NCBI GenBank assembly: GCA_027422505.1
Contig: JAPQWV010000012.1
Location: 24,753,501 to 24,817,500, forward strand
Source of the DNA: Craterostigma plantagineum
Lineage: Eukaryota; Streptophyta; Magnoliopsida; Lamiales; Linderniaceae
Length of the DNA: 64,000 bases
Reading direction: 5' to 3'
The stretch's first letter is position 1; every line of letters starts with the position of its first letter. Below, one piece after another: positions 1 through 9,896 of this stretch. The translations under genes and the position numbers were made by a program. Below the pieces are notes generated by a model, which did not search any database, had not been told where the DNA came from, and saw only the letters and a list, made by a program, of their open reading frames with translations.

Positions 1-2
1 AT

Positions 3-1352
3 TCAAGTTCTGATGATGCAGATTTAGAAACAGATGTTTGTGCAGCTATGAAGCAATTGTCCGCACATTTGGAAATAGAGAAGGCAAAAAATGCGCAACT
101 CAAAGCCGCCGTGAAAGTGTTGTCCGAGGAGAATGAGAAGAATGAAAAGATGATCGAAAGCCTACTTGACGGGATGAACAAATTGGAGGCCGTGCTGACA
201 AGAAAGGACAAGGAGATCGACAAGCTTCAAAAGCGAGTCGACGAGGCCGATGAGATGTTCACGAAGATGAACAAGGGTAAAGCGACCCTTGATGAGGTAT
301 TATCGTTAGGTATTTTTGATAAGCAATGTCTAGGATTTAGTTCTCAGCCCAGTTGTGATGATCCTAAACTCGTGACCAATGTTAGGCATAAGAAAGTTTT
401 TGAAAAGAAGAAGGCGCATGTCTTGAGTGATGTTAGTGAAACTGTGATAGTTAAGACTAGTCCTAAGCATGATGTTAGTAAAATTAAGGATGCATCGTTT
501 AAATGTCATCATTGCAAGCAGCCTGGTCATATTAAGCCTCATTGCTGGAAATTGAAGGGGGAGATTTCTGCAAAGAAATCGATGTCGGCTGAGATGTCAT
601 CCAACATCCCGCTCAACATTGAGAAATCAGTGTTGAAACGTAAGGCTGGAGAAAGTTCAGCTGGCTCACCTTCAAATTCTGGTAATCCAAATGCTGTTTC
701 ATCATTTAAGAATGTCTGGGTAGAGAAGTTCGTGGATAAGTGCAATGTTGTGTATACCTCTTTGCGAGCTAACGTGACAGGTTCTTGGTACTTCGATAGC
801 GGGTGTTCCCGACATATGACGGGTACCAAGGAATATCTTAGTGAGTACATGCCCTTAAAGAGTGGATCTGTGACGTTCGGAGGAGGTGCTAAAGGACGAA
901 TTCTTGGTCGAGGCAGATTGAACGTGCCCGATTTCCCTAAGCTAAGAAACGTACTCCACGTCGACGGACTTGTAGCTAACTTGATTAGCATAAGCCAACT
1001 TTGCGACGACGACTTGGAGGTAAGATTTAATAAGGGATGTTGTGAGGTTTTTAACAGCAATGGTGTTCGAGTTATGGCAGGTAAACGATCGAGCGATAAC
1101 TGCTACTTAGTCGGAGACAAATCCAGTTCGAAGGACGTGTGCCAACTCTCGAAGGCCGAAGACGATGACATCCTTTGGCATTACAAACTGGGCCATGTCA
1201 ACTACCGAACGCTGGAGCAACTTATCAAACACGATGCAATCAGAGGCATTCCAAAGCTTAAGGAGTTTGGTAAGGTTGTTTGTGAGTCATGTTTGAAGGG
1301 TAAGCAAGTGCATGCTAGCCATAATGTTGACCAACATGCTGCCCAACATTAA
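3..1352 (+). pseudogene. copia gag C-terminal part, protease and GAG-pre-integrase segment
   Basis: The frame is open from base 3, so the Met at 48 is internal and the true gag start is upstream. Numbering from that Met: residues about 1-90 are Lys/Glu/Leu-rich coiled coil; a CCHC zinc knuckle (CHHCKQPGHIKPHC) covers residues 153-166 (504-545); the aspartic protease motif FDSGCSRHMTG has its catalytic Asp at 795-797; the GAG-pre-integrase motif with LWHYKLGH and a CxxC pair follows at about 1170-1310. The gag packages RNA and the protease cleaves the polyprotein. A TAA at 1350-1352 ends the frame, yet integrase continues in the same frame behind it, so this is a nonsense mutation rather than a natural end. 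Confidence 0.85.
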
Positions 1353-1817
1353 ACTGCTCACTGTTTTCAGCTTATTCACATGGATTTGATGGGCCCGATG
1401 GAAGTAGATAGCATTGGTGGTAGGAAATATGCTTATGTGCTCGTTGATGATTATTCTAGATATGCATGGATTTTCTTTCTTAAGGAAAAATCTGAATCGT
1501 TCGATTTCATCAAAAAGTTTTGTGCTATGATCAAGAATAATTTCAGTGCTTCGATTTTTCGTATTAGGTCTGATCATGGTAGGGAATTTGAGAATCAATT
1601 GTTTGACGAATATTCTGATAGAAAAGGCATTATTCATGAGTATTCATCTCCTAAGACGCCTCAACAAAATGGGGTGGCCGAAAGGAAGAATAGGACATTG
1701 CAAGAAATGGCACGTGTTATGTTGCATTCTAAGAGTCTTTCTAAGAGGTTTTGGGCTGAAGCGTTGCATACGGCATGTCATATATCTAATCGTGTTTTCT
1801 TTCGTCATCTAAAATGA
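1353..1817 (+). pseudogene. copia integrase catalytic core
   Basis: Same frame as the gag-protease segment, directly after its premature TAA. It carries HMDLMGPM, DDYSRYAWIFFL, RSDHGREFEN and TPQQNGVAERKNRTLQEMA, which supply the D, D and E of the integrase triad (Asp near 1383, Asp near 1572, Glu near 1680). The enzyme joins element cDNA to host DNA. The frame ends in TGA at 1815-1817, but the homologous protein continues at 1814 in another frame, so a small indel lies near 1805-1815. Confidence 0.85.
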
Positions 1818-2176
1818 CTTCGTATGAATTGTTGAATGGGAAAAAGCCGACTGTCAAGTATTTCCATGTCTTTGGATGTTATTGCTACATGTTAAATGAT
1901 CGTGAGTACTTGACTAAGTTTGATTCGAAAAGTGACAAATGTATTTTTCTTGGATACTCACCTAATAGTCGTGCTTATCGTGTGTATAACTTGCGATTGA
2001 AGTCTGTTCAGGAGTCGGTAAATATTGTGTTTGATGATGCTACTGATCTTAGCAAAGTGTCTTCTCAAGTTGATATTTCAGATGTTATACAAGCTGTAGA
2101 TGAAACAGAGGAGTATGTGGAGGACGATGTTGACCCAACATCTGACTCAACATCTGTGCCAGAACAGAACATTTGA
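1814..2176 (+). pseudogene. copia integrase C-terminal part and linker
   Basis: Begins with TSYELLNGKKP and continues KYFHVFGCYCYML...KCIFLGYSPNSRAYRVYN, the conserved stretch behind the copia integrase core. The tail is an acidic, low-conservation linker (about 2095-2170). The frame ends at 2176 while the linker continues into the RT in another frame, so a second frameshift lies near 2165-2180. The sequence around 2128 also contains one of the ATGTTG/CAACAT motifs that recur in this element. Confidence 0.8.
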
Positions 2177-3023
2177 GGCTGGACCCAGTGAAATTCGTAG
2201 AGACCCGCCAGCTAAGATTCGTAAAGATCATCCCACAGACTTAATTATTGGAGATGTGAACGAAGGTAGGAAAACCAGAGACAAGCCGCGCAAGGATTAT
2301 AAGTCTATGGTAAGAAACGTATGCATGAACACAGTATACGCTGAGGTACGTTTTAATTGTTTTGTTTCTGAGATAGAACCTAAGAATGTCCTTGAAGCTC
2401 TCAAGGATAATTTCTGGATTAATGCGATGCAAGAGGAACTCTTGCAATTTGAGAAAAACCAAGTATGTACCTTAGTCCCACGGTCGAAGGACATTAATGT
2501 CATAGGCACGAAGTGGATCTTTAAGAATAAATCGGATGAACTTGGTAGAGTTGTTAGGAACAAAGCACGTTCAGTAGCTCAGGGTTATACACAAGTTGAG
2601 GGCAGAGATTTTGATGAGACTTTCGCTCCCGTTGCTAGGTTAGAATCAATTAGGTTGTTATTAGCTATTGCATGTTGGCTTAACATCACGTTACACCAAA
2701 TGGATGTTAAGGGTGCGTTTTTATATGGGTATATTGATAAAGATATCTATGTCGAACAGCCTAAGGGGTTTGAGGATCCACATTATCCTAACCATGTGTT
2801 TAAGCTGCAGAAAGCTTTGTATGGGTTGAAGCAAGCTCCTCGAGCTTGCTATGCGAGGTTAGCCACGTTTTTACTTGAATTTGGGTTCGTACGAGGTGAG
2901 GCCGACCGCACTCTTTTTGTAAAAAGGGTCGGTTCGGATATTTTGATAGCCCAAGTTTATGTTGATGATATTGTGTTTGGCCAACCTCACAATCTATGCT
3001 ATATCAGTTTGTGCAGGCGATGA
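2170..3023 (+). pseudogene. copia reverse transcriptase, N-terminal two thirds
   Basis: Starts in the linker and enters the RT at NFWINAMQEELLQFEKNQV, then [54 protein letters not shown] and LYGLKQAPRACYARL. The catalytic YVDD box is intact (QVYVDDIVFG, about 2957-2985). Right after it the frame shifts: palm residues continue from about 2996 in another frame. RT copies element RNA into DNA; this copy cannot make a full-length enzyme because of the frameshifts at both ends. Confidence 0.85.
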
Positions 3024-3901
3024 ATACTACATTCGAGATGAGCATGATTGGGGAACTAACCTTTTTCTTAGGATTACAGATTAAGCAAAGTAGTGACGGT
3101 ATATTCATGTCTCAGGAGAAGTACGCGAAGAACATGGTGAAAAAGTTCGGACTTGACACAACTAAGGTAATGAAAACTCCCATGGGGTCCTCACAAAAGG
3201 TTAGTAAAGACAATGTTGGACAGAATGTTGGCCCAACATTATATCGATCCATGATAGGCAGTTTGCTTTATCTCCCAGCGAGTAGACACGATATTATGTA
3301 TAGCGTATGTGTCTGTGCTAGATATCAATCTGAGCCTAAGGTTTCCCATCTTAATGCTGTGAAGCGTATACTTCGATATGTGAGTGGATCGTGTAGCCTA
3401 GGGTTATGGTTCTCTAAAGATACTAATATGAGTCTTGTAGGCTACAGCGATGCTGATTGGGCAGGTGACGAGGATGATCGCAAGAGCACAAGTGGCGGCT
3501 GTTTCTTCTTAGGTAACAATATAGTTGCATGGTACAGTAAGAAACAGAATTGTGTGTCTTTATCTACTGCTGAGTCTGAGTATATTGCTGCGGGTAGTTG
3601 CTGTACGCAATTAATATGGTTGAACAGCATGTTGTGTGACTATGGTTTAGAGTGCGAGTCAGTCCTCATGTATTGTGATAACCTTAGTGCCATCAACATA
3701 TCTAAGAACCCTATCCAGCATTCACGCACGAAGCATATAGATATAAGACATCATTTTCTGAGAGATATGGTAGAGAAAGAATTAGTGCGCATTGAGCATG
3801 TAGACACGAAACATCAGTTAGCTGACATTTTCACGAAACCATTGGATTTTGAAAGGTTTTCGGACCTGAAAAAATCCATAGGTTTGCATCAGTCTGTCTG
3901 A
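2996..3901 (+). pseudogene. copia RT C-terminal end and RNase H
   Basis: Resumes with QFVQAMNTTFEMSMIGELTF and FFLGLQIKQSSDGIFMSQEKY, then the copia connection LYRSMIGSLLYL and the RNase H domain: GYSDADWAGDEDDRKSTSG, STAESEYIAAGSCCTQLIWL, YCDNLSAINISKNPIQHSRT and TKHIDIRHHFLRD. RNase H removes the RNA strand during reverse transcription. The end at TGA 3899-3901 is the expected polyprotein C-terminus (TKPLDFERFSDLKKSIGL). Confidence 0.85.
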
Positions 3902-5047
3902 ATGTTGGTCCAACATTTGGATCAACATAGCATATGTCGTACTTGATTGTCACTGTTTTGATGTTTGATTTAATGTTCTCTCTGTTATTCTGTGAAATGA
4001 TTTGACTCATCTAGACCGTTCCCTGAAATGACCCTCTTCCCTTAAAAAAAAAAAAAATTGCTCTGATTCTTTTTCAAGATACAGGTTCAGGTAATAAGTT
4101 CCCTAGGTGCACGGCATTCGCGGTGACGATGCACTCTTTGCGAAAAAAATCCTAACCTTGATGATAAGGATCTTATAAGGGCTGTGCATAATATTACTAG
4201 TTTATAATGAGGTAAGTAGAGCAGAAAATGAAAGGGAATTGAGTTTAGGGTGTTGAACAGAAAAGTCTCGAATTTCAGAGTAGAATGTTGAGTCTTATGT
4301 TGGGGCAACATATGTGACTGTCAGTTTGATCATGCTATATTTTTGTGCTTTCGTTTATGTTCATTAGTTTTTAGGTCAGCATTTGTTGGTTTCATGTGTC
4401 TAGTTTAGATATCTCTCAGAATTGCATTAGAACTCTCGAAGAACAGCGTGTTACACTTGGCTCAAGTGATCCTCATTGTCGCTCAAACGGTTAGTCTCGC
4501 TCGATTCTATTATGACTGTTGACTTGGTATTTTTGGTTGAATCATGATCAGATTTGCTCCTATATTCTTCCTTGACCGATTCTTCCATATACCTGATTCG
4601 ACCTTATCCTCTAAACTGTCTAAATTATATTTGAGTGGCTCACTAATATTACTCTCTGCCCCTACGTTTCTGATATAATTCACGGGTTATACATTCTGTG
4701 CTCATATCAATTTTTTTTGGATTTATCTTTGATTTCTTTATGGCGAACTAACTTGTTTCTGAGTCTCAGAATGTTGGGCCAGCTGTTACCTCAACATCTG
4801 CAAGTTGGCTAACAGAGAAGTTCTCTGAGTCTTTTCCTTCTTCCCAAAAAGGGGGAGAAGGTTGTGCAGATAAAAAGGGGGAGATAAGGAAATTCAGGGG
4901 GAGCAGAATAAGGAGTCGAACAAACAGGGGGAGCTCGAGAAAGCATCAGAAGGAAACTCCACTCCATTGAGAATTTTGCCTTCAGGGGGAGTTTTGGAAC
5001 TTTTAAATCTGCACGGGTTTTGGGAAGAAAGATAAAAAGGGGGAGAT
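3902..5047 (+). other. Sirevirus 3' untranslated region with six PPT-like motifs
   Basis: No convincing ORF; no envelope-like gene is visible. Polypurine motifs containing GGGGGAG occur near 4850, 4876, 4897, 4927, 4985 and 5038. The last one, AAAAAGGGGGAGA at 5034-5046, sits directly before the LTR and is the expected plus-strand primer. The others match the multiple-PPT habit known for Sireviruses. Copies of the ATGTTGG / CCAACAT motif are at 3902, 4265-4310 and 4768. Confidence 0.75.
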
Positions 5048-5900
5048 TGTTAATGTTGACTAGCTCAGCTTTGACAATGTTGGGCTAACATTTCAGCCAA
5101 CATTGTTGTCTGTCAACATTCGATTTTATCATTCATGCCCAAAACCGTTTAACCTTTTTTTTGTAGCTTTATTTACTGATATGCAGGACGTGGTAAAGTG
5201 CTGAAACGTGTCCAAACCGTGTGGAAAGCGTGTGGAGATGCTTGAACGAATTTAGGAAGTGCAATTACCATAAATAGAAGATTTGAAGATCAAAAGAGAT
5301 CAAGTCAAGCAACGACCAAGATTAGAAGATCTGAATATCAAAGAGAATCATTCAACCAGCTGCCATAAATAGGAGATAAGGAATCGGACAATGAGATGAG
5401 AATATTCGAACTAAATATATATACTATATTTAGGGAGATCTTCGAGGAGATATTTGAAGAGATATTCAAGGGAACTTTTTACCAATTCAAGAGGGAGCCA
5501 AGGTCTATAAATAAGAGTTATTTTCGAGCTGCAACTCACGACTCTCGAGAGAGCTTTCATGGAGAAAAGTTGAGCGACATATTGAGTGAAAAATATGAGC
5601 GAAACACATATCGAGCTCGAGCGATTTTTATATATTATGAGAGTTGTCTTTTAGCCTAGTATTGAGCTTTCTGAAGTCTTAGTACTTCGTAGGTTTTCAG
5701 AATCGTTTAGATTCTTTTTCTAGGCTTGTTTTTACTATCTTCGGATAGTTGTTTTGCATCCATTGCTGTAGTGGAATTTTGCCTTGAAGCACGCAGCAAG
5801 TTTTTATAACTTGCTGCACAGATTTACATCCCGTGTTATTTCAGTTTCGTCACTAAGTAGTTATAATATTCCGCTGTGCACCTGAATGTTAGGTTGAATG
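5048..5900 (+). repeat. 3' LTR of the Sirevirus-like element
   Basis: Begins TGTTAATGTTGAC immediately after the polypurine tract. The first 80 bases hold four copies of the ATGTTGN / NCAACAT motif. No coding capacity is expected; the open frame at 5396-5659 is chance. The right boundary is set near 5900, where the LTR-like sequence gives way to unrelated sequence; it was not confirmed against a second LTR because the 5' LTR is outside the window. Confidence 0.65.
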
Positions 5901-6683
5901 TACCGGGACCACTTCAGATACATTAAGCTTTACCATCGAATTCGAATGTTAGAATGACAGTCTTAGAAATACTAAACATCTAATTGGAGCCGTTTACATG
6001 TCGGTCTTAGAAATAGCAAACATCTAATTCGAGCTTTAAATCTTTTTTTTTTATCTAATTCGAATAAATCTATTGTTTCTTCTTAGAAATACTCAACATC
6101 AAATGTTGGTTAATTAAACTTAAGTACTCCGTGGAAAACATCTAGCTCAATGTAGTTAACAAACTTGATATATATTATGTAGTCACTCGGTTAATATAAT
6201 CTTTAACATCTACTTCAAATTAATGTAATCGATTAATTAGTAATCGAACTCGAGTCCAAGTATTCGACATCGAATACTTCGTACTCGAACTCGAGTAGCT
6301 CATATTCGACCTTGGGTAGTATATACTCGACCTCGAGTATTACTTATGTTGGGTAATACGAGCCTAAACTCGTCGTGGGTTAGCAAGAGAGGATGGCCAC
6401 AGATTAGCAGAAATCGTTTTCTGCTACTGAAGCCAAGCTTGAGTCCCAGATTGAATTCTGGCTGTTGGATGGTATTTGGCGCATGATCTGATGGTTTAAA
6501 TGATATCCATTAGATCTGGCGCAAATGGATCGAACTGCTGAGATTAAAGGTGCAATTTCACTTATGAAGTTGTTCAGCACTTTTGTAGGGGAATGAAGGA
6601 GCGCCGGTACAAGCTGGGAAACACACGGTACAACCACTTGATGCAGGAATCAGAAGTTGTTTTAAAACCAACTGTATAAATAC
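5901..6683. other. intergenic stretch with short dispersed repeats
   Basis: No gene seen. Near 5959-6110 the motif CTTAGAAATA followed by AACATC occurs three times. At 6238-6348 there is a run of TCGA-rich imperfect palindromes (such as TACTCGAACTCGAGTA). The remainder up to 6683 looks unique and non-coding. Confidence 0.5.
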
Positions 6684-7297
6684 CAATGTTTTAAAAAGCG
6701 TGTTGCCACTGCGTCGCGTTTTTGTTCCAACAGCGCGTAGCGTAAATAGCGTTGCGTATTGCGTGAGTATTTCGAACAAGCCAATTTTAATAAAAATAAA
6801 TAACATCTATACTATTTATCGTCTCATATTTAACAAAATATATTATATATTTATAAATTAAACACACATATCTTTACATATACTATTTTTTCTAATTAAA
6901 AATAATTTAAATATCAAAATATATAAGATATATATGTCATTTTCGTGATCATGAAAAAATAAATAAATTAGACATGGTTATTTATTATTATACATAACTC
7001 ACCTAATGTAAAGATGATTTCCAAATTTAATAAGAATATGTAATAAAATCAAAAAGAAAATTATCAAGAATAAGTTTTGCCTTGGAAGTTGGAATAGGCG
7101 TCTGCCACTTATTTTTATTTATATCTCGAAATTCGCTACATATCACATCACCTTTCACCTACTTTGAAACAAAATAATAAAAAATAATAAATAAATTAAA
7201 AAGGGCCGCTTTTTCTATTACGCGTTGGAGCGAAATGATGGAAAAAAACGCTATAGCGCGCCTCGAATCGCGCAATCCAACGCTTTTTAAAACAATG
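6684..7297. mobile_element. hAT-type MITE, 614 bp, 8-bp TSD ATAAATAC
   Basis: Terminal inverted repeats CAATGTTTTAAAAAGCG (left) and CATTGTTTTAAAAAGCG (right, reverse complement) bound the element. It is flanked on both sides by the perfect 8-bp duplication ATAAATAC (6676-6683 and 7298-7305), which is the hAT signature. The interior is AT-rich, with GCG-containing subterminal segments at both ends, and has no coding region. Confidence 0.88.
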
Positions 7298-7353
7298 ATA
7301 AATACAGACTTTCGGTGTTCAGCTAGTCACTTTTGAGAGCTCGTATCTTTTGC

Positions 7354-7983
7354 CACTAGTACAGAACAGTGAATAGGCTACGGCACTATGGGCGTCTGTT
7401 GTTAGTCAACAATTTTGATATTTGGCGACTGTTTCTTCCGTAACAGTCGCCAATTCGTTCTTCGTTATTATTATTTTATTTAATTTTGACCTTCAGCGAC
7501 TGTTTCTACGACAACAGTTGCCAATTGCTTTTCGTTTTTGTTTTTATATATATATAATATATATATGACATTGGCGACTGTTGTTACCCGAACAGTCGCC
7601 CATGATATTTTCGTTTTTATTTTTTTTATTTGTTGGAGATTTGGCGACTGTTGTTTGTAACAACAGTCGCCCATGGTTTTTTAATTTTTTTATTATTTTA
7701 ACATCATTGGCGACTGTTACGGTCTAACACAGTCGCCAATGATGTTAATATACTGAAATCGAACACATCGAACACACACTCACAGACGCACAAGCCCGAT
7801 CGAACACACACTCATACCTCGCCCTTCAGCGGCAGTGCCTCGCCCTCATTCCGCCGCCCGCCCGTCGCAGCCGCGCCCCGCCACTTGCACGAGCAGCCGC
7901 GCCTCGCAACGCCCAACCTTCTCAGCTTTTCCCGACCCGCCACTCGCAGCCCGCAGCCGCCACAATGCTCGTCGTGCCCTCGC
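7354..7983. mobile_element. CACTA-like transposon terminus (left end), continues beyond the Cassandra insertion
   Basis: Starts CACTAGTACAGAACAG, the CACTA terminal signature. It is followed by a subterminal block of five hairpins (7422-7746) and then by a GC-rich stretch (7810-7983) that resumes at 8456 after the Cassandra LTR. Known: CACTA elements carry arrays of short, often inverted subterminal motifs that bind their transposase. The opposite terminus (ending in ACTAGTG behind a similar hairpin array) was not found, and the 3-bp TSD could not be tested; the bases before CACTA are TGC. The element may end beyond the chromovirus block or be truncated. No transposase is visible. Confidence 0.65.
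7422..7746. repeat. array of five GGCGACTGTT hairpins
   Basis: Five inverted repeats share the stem TTGGCGACTGTT / AACAGTCGCCAA: 7422-7433 with 7442-7453 (perfect 12-bp stem, 8-nt loop), 7494-7504 with 7513-7522, 7571-7582 with 7591-7600, 7641-7653 with 7661-7671, and 7700-7717 with 7729-7746. Spacers are AT-rich. Loops differ in sequence while stems are conserved. The likely role is a transposase-binding subterminal array of the CACTA element. Confidence 0.85.
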
Positions 7984-8450
7984 TGTGACGCCCGGGGCGG
8001 ATGAGGGCGGGGAGTGATCGTCGGTGCCAGAGAGGTGCACGGACAAGGAGCGGCTCCTGGCAGGCTTCTAGGCGAAGGGGTACGTGAACGAACCGATCCG
8101 ACACCCGAATGAGAGGGGATCCTGAGACTGATAATGTATGGGCGTGTCAGGCTAAGAATCGTATAAGGGAATTGATAGTACTACTCATATCACCACTGTC
8201 GACCTACCTTTTCGGGAGTCCATCTATAGAAACTCCGAAGTTAAGCGTGCTTGACTTGGGGCAATCTAGGGATGGGTGACCCCCTGGGAAGTTTCTCAGG
8301 GTGCGTTGAGCGAGTGCACGAAGCACGCTAAAAGGTTAAATGGTGGTACAGTGGGGCCAGACTATCAGTCGGAGTGTGGTGGGCCCAACCCCATTGGTCC
8401 CGGTAGGGACCGATGCTATAGTGACACCCGGTATGGGACGGATCGTTTCA
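7984..8450 (+). mobile_element. Cassandra-type TRIM solo LTR with 5-bp TSD CTCGC
   Basis: 467 bp, begins TGTGACGCCC and ends in CA (ATCGTTTCA), flanked by CTCGC at 7979-7983 and 8451-8455. It contains a 5S rRNA-like domain, the defining feature of Cassandra terminal-repeat retrotransposons in miniature. The same GC-rich host sequence continues on both sides, confirming insertion. No internal region or second LTR is present, so this is a solo LTR left by LTR-LTR recombination. A second, opposite-strand copy is at 56904-57369. Confidence 0.9.
8185..8306 (+). promoter_or_regulatory. 5S rRNA-derived domain with Pol III internal promoter elements
   Basis: Matches plant 5S rRNA best in its 3' half: AACTCCGAAGTTAAGCGTGC at 8231-8250 (box A region) and GATGGGTGACCCCCTGGGAA at 8271-8290 (box C region). 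The 5' half is diverged. It lies inside the Cassandra LTR, so it is a captured Pol III promoter rather than a 5S gene. Whether it still recruits TFIIIA cannot be judged from sequence alone. Confidence 0.85.
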
Positions 8451-8455
8451 CTCGC

Positions 8456-9531
8456 CGTCAATTCTGCCGCCCACCTGCCTCGCTGTCGCTGCCTCGCAGC
8501 TACGCCGCGCCCCGCTACTCGCTGTTGCAGCCGCCATCGTTTTCAGCGGCCCGCCCCAACCCACGCAGCCGCCGCAACCACAGCTCTCGCTGCCCCGCCC
8601 CTCTCAGCCGCAGCCGCCAGGCCCAAATTAAAGGTAGTATGTTTTTTGTAACCCTAATTTATTTAATTTGGGGAATTTACGTTTGCTTTCGATTCGGTTC
8701 CATATTATGAGTTAAGGTTCTATTAACGTCCTATACTATGTTAGAAATCATAATTGTTAAAAAAGTAAATTGCGACCCGACCTGATGGTACCCGACGGGT
8801 TCGGTTGTCGGGTACGCGATATCTTTGTGCTTCGTATTTGTTTGAAATTGCCTATGATTTGTGAATTTATTGCTTTAATTAAGCTTAGATACGTTTGAGG
8901 AAACATTGAATGGTCCCCATTTGGGACCGTTCTTAAACGTCCGCTATCGCTTTACGACGTAAATTTATTTGTTATCTAACTAAGGTGGGGATCAGAAAGA
9001 TTAAAATTCGTGATCACGTGAACAAGTAAGTGCAATATAAAAACAGCTTGGCATACTTTTATTTTATATGAGATGCTTCAAATATATACTTTTGAATTTC
9101 AGTGCATTGAAGATCTCGACAATGTTTGGAGCGGTTCAAGTTAAGAAGAAGTCTTCCTATACTACTTGGAACGCATGCAAGGTTCGCATTTCTTGGTGTT
9201 TTTATAATGAGAACGTTAACAGAAAAATGTCGACGATGTTATCTTCTGAAGGTTTTCTATGAATGTTAGTCATGCTAAAATCGATGAATATATACCGTCC
9301 TTCTCTGTTGGAATCTTGGCAAGTTTTTTTCTCAAAAGTTGAACAGCCACGTCCTCTAAATGTAGCAACCTCTGGCAACATGACTGCCGCAAGAGCTCCT
9401 TTGTTGGCGGTGGTGGTTCATTGGTCACTGGGAGGAGATTGAAGTTGATAACTGTGGGGGGAGAAACATTGCTTTGTTGGTATCCGTCCCTGTCCCTAGA
9501 AAGGCTGACAATGTGGTGTCAAAAACAGTTG
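8456..9531. other. continuation of CACTA-like GC-rich segment, then sequence with possible exon remnants
   Basis: 8456-8630 is the GC-rich Ala/Pro/Arg-coding-like segment interrupted by Cassandra; no credible protein. 8640-9290 is AT-rich without a recognised gene. About 9310-9531 has a stretch open in one frame with protein-like composition (containing ESWQVFFSKVEQPRPLNVAT) that stops shortly afterwards. A second frame (PVPRKADNVVSKTVDENALF) reads straight across the chromovirus insertion into 20795. This suggests a decayed gene, not recognised. Confidence 0.35.
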
Positions 9532-9536
9532 ATGAG

Positions 9537-9896
9537 TGTTAGAGTAAAGAACAACTACTAAGAATAGATGGCTTGAATAATAGAGCGAACAATTATTCAG
9601 ACGAGAACTGTCCCGATCACAACCCGACCGGTTAAGCTAAAGGAAAAACCTTCCCCAGAAATTCCATACGTTTGCTATGCTCTCCCTCCCTTATTTATAC
9701 TACATTCTCAAATAATATCTTAACTAATAATCCTATAATTATGGAAACTAAATAACTAAGTTAATAGGAAAAATTCAAAAGCAAATCTTCAGTGGATCAC
9801 GTATCTTGCCTCTCACTCTTGGGCCTGCCCTTCCGAACCATTTAACGTCTTGCTCGGCTGTTATTTTTCGGCCCACCTCGGTGTGAATGTGTAACA
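9537..9896 (-). repeat. chromovirus LTR 1 (3' LTR of copy 1)
   Basis: 360 bp. On the minus strand it starts TGTTACACATTCACACC and ends in TCTAACA. The polypurine sequence GGGGGAAATAT precedes it on the minus strand. It is bounded on the outside by TSD ATGAG (9532-9536). Confidence 0.92.

Larger units (their letters stand above)
1..5900 (+). mobile_element. Sirevirus-like Ty1/copia retrotransposon, 5' end outside window
   Basis: Seen: gag with coiled coil and CCHC knuckle, then protease, integrase, RT and RNase H in copia order (protease-INT-RT-RH), then a 1.1-kb untranslated tract with repeated GGGGGAG polypurine motifs, then an LTR starting TGTTAATG at 5048. Multiple polypurine-tract-like motifs upstream of the 3' LTR, and a coiled-coil gag, are known Sirevirus traits, so the clade is inferred from them. 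The 5' LTR and gag start lie left of base 1. The reading frame has one in-frame stop and three frameshifts, so the copy is dead. The right end (about 5900) is an estimate; no TSD can be checked because the left end is absent. Confidence 0.85.

Noticed and set aside
3902..5047. Envelope-like ORF expected in some Sireviruses
   Set aside because: No open frame with transmembrane or coiled-coil character; only short chance frames.
5396..5659. 87-codon ORF in the Sirevirus LTR
   Set aside because: Inside an LTR, low-complexity start, no conserved motif.
7422..7746. CRISPR-like array
   Set aside because: The units are inverted hairpins of unequal spacing in plant nuclear DNA; a CACTA terminus explains them.
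8185..8306. A functional 5S rRNA gene
   Set aside because: The 5' half does not match 5S, there is no T-rich terminator right after it, and it lies inside a bounded Cassandra LTR.
7835..8710. GC-rich ORFs on both strands
   Set aside because: Ala/Pro/Arg-rich chance frames in GC-rich transposon and Cassandra DNA, open in several frames at once.
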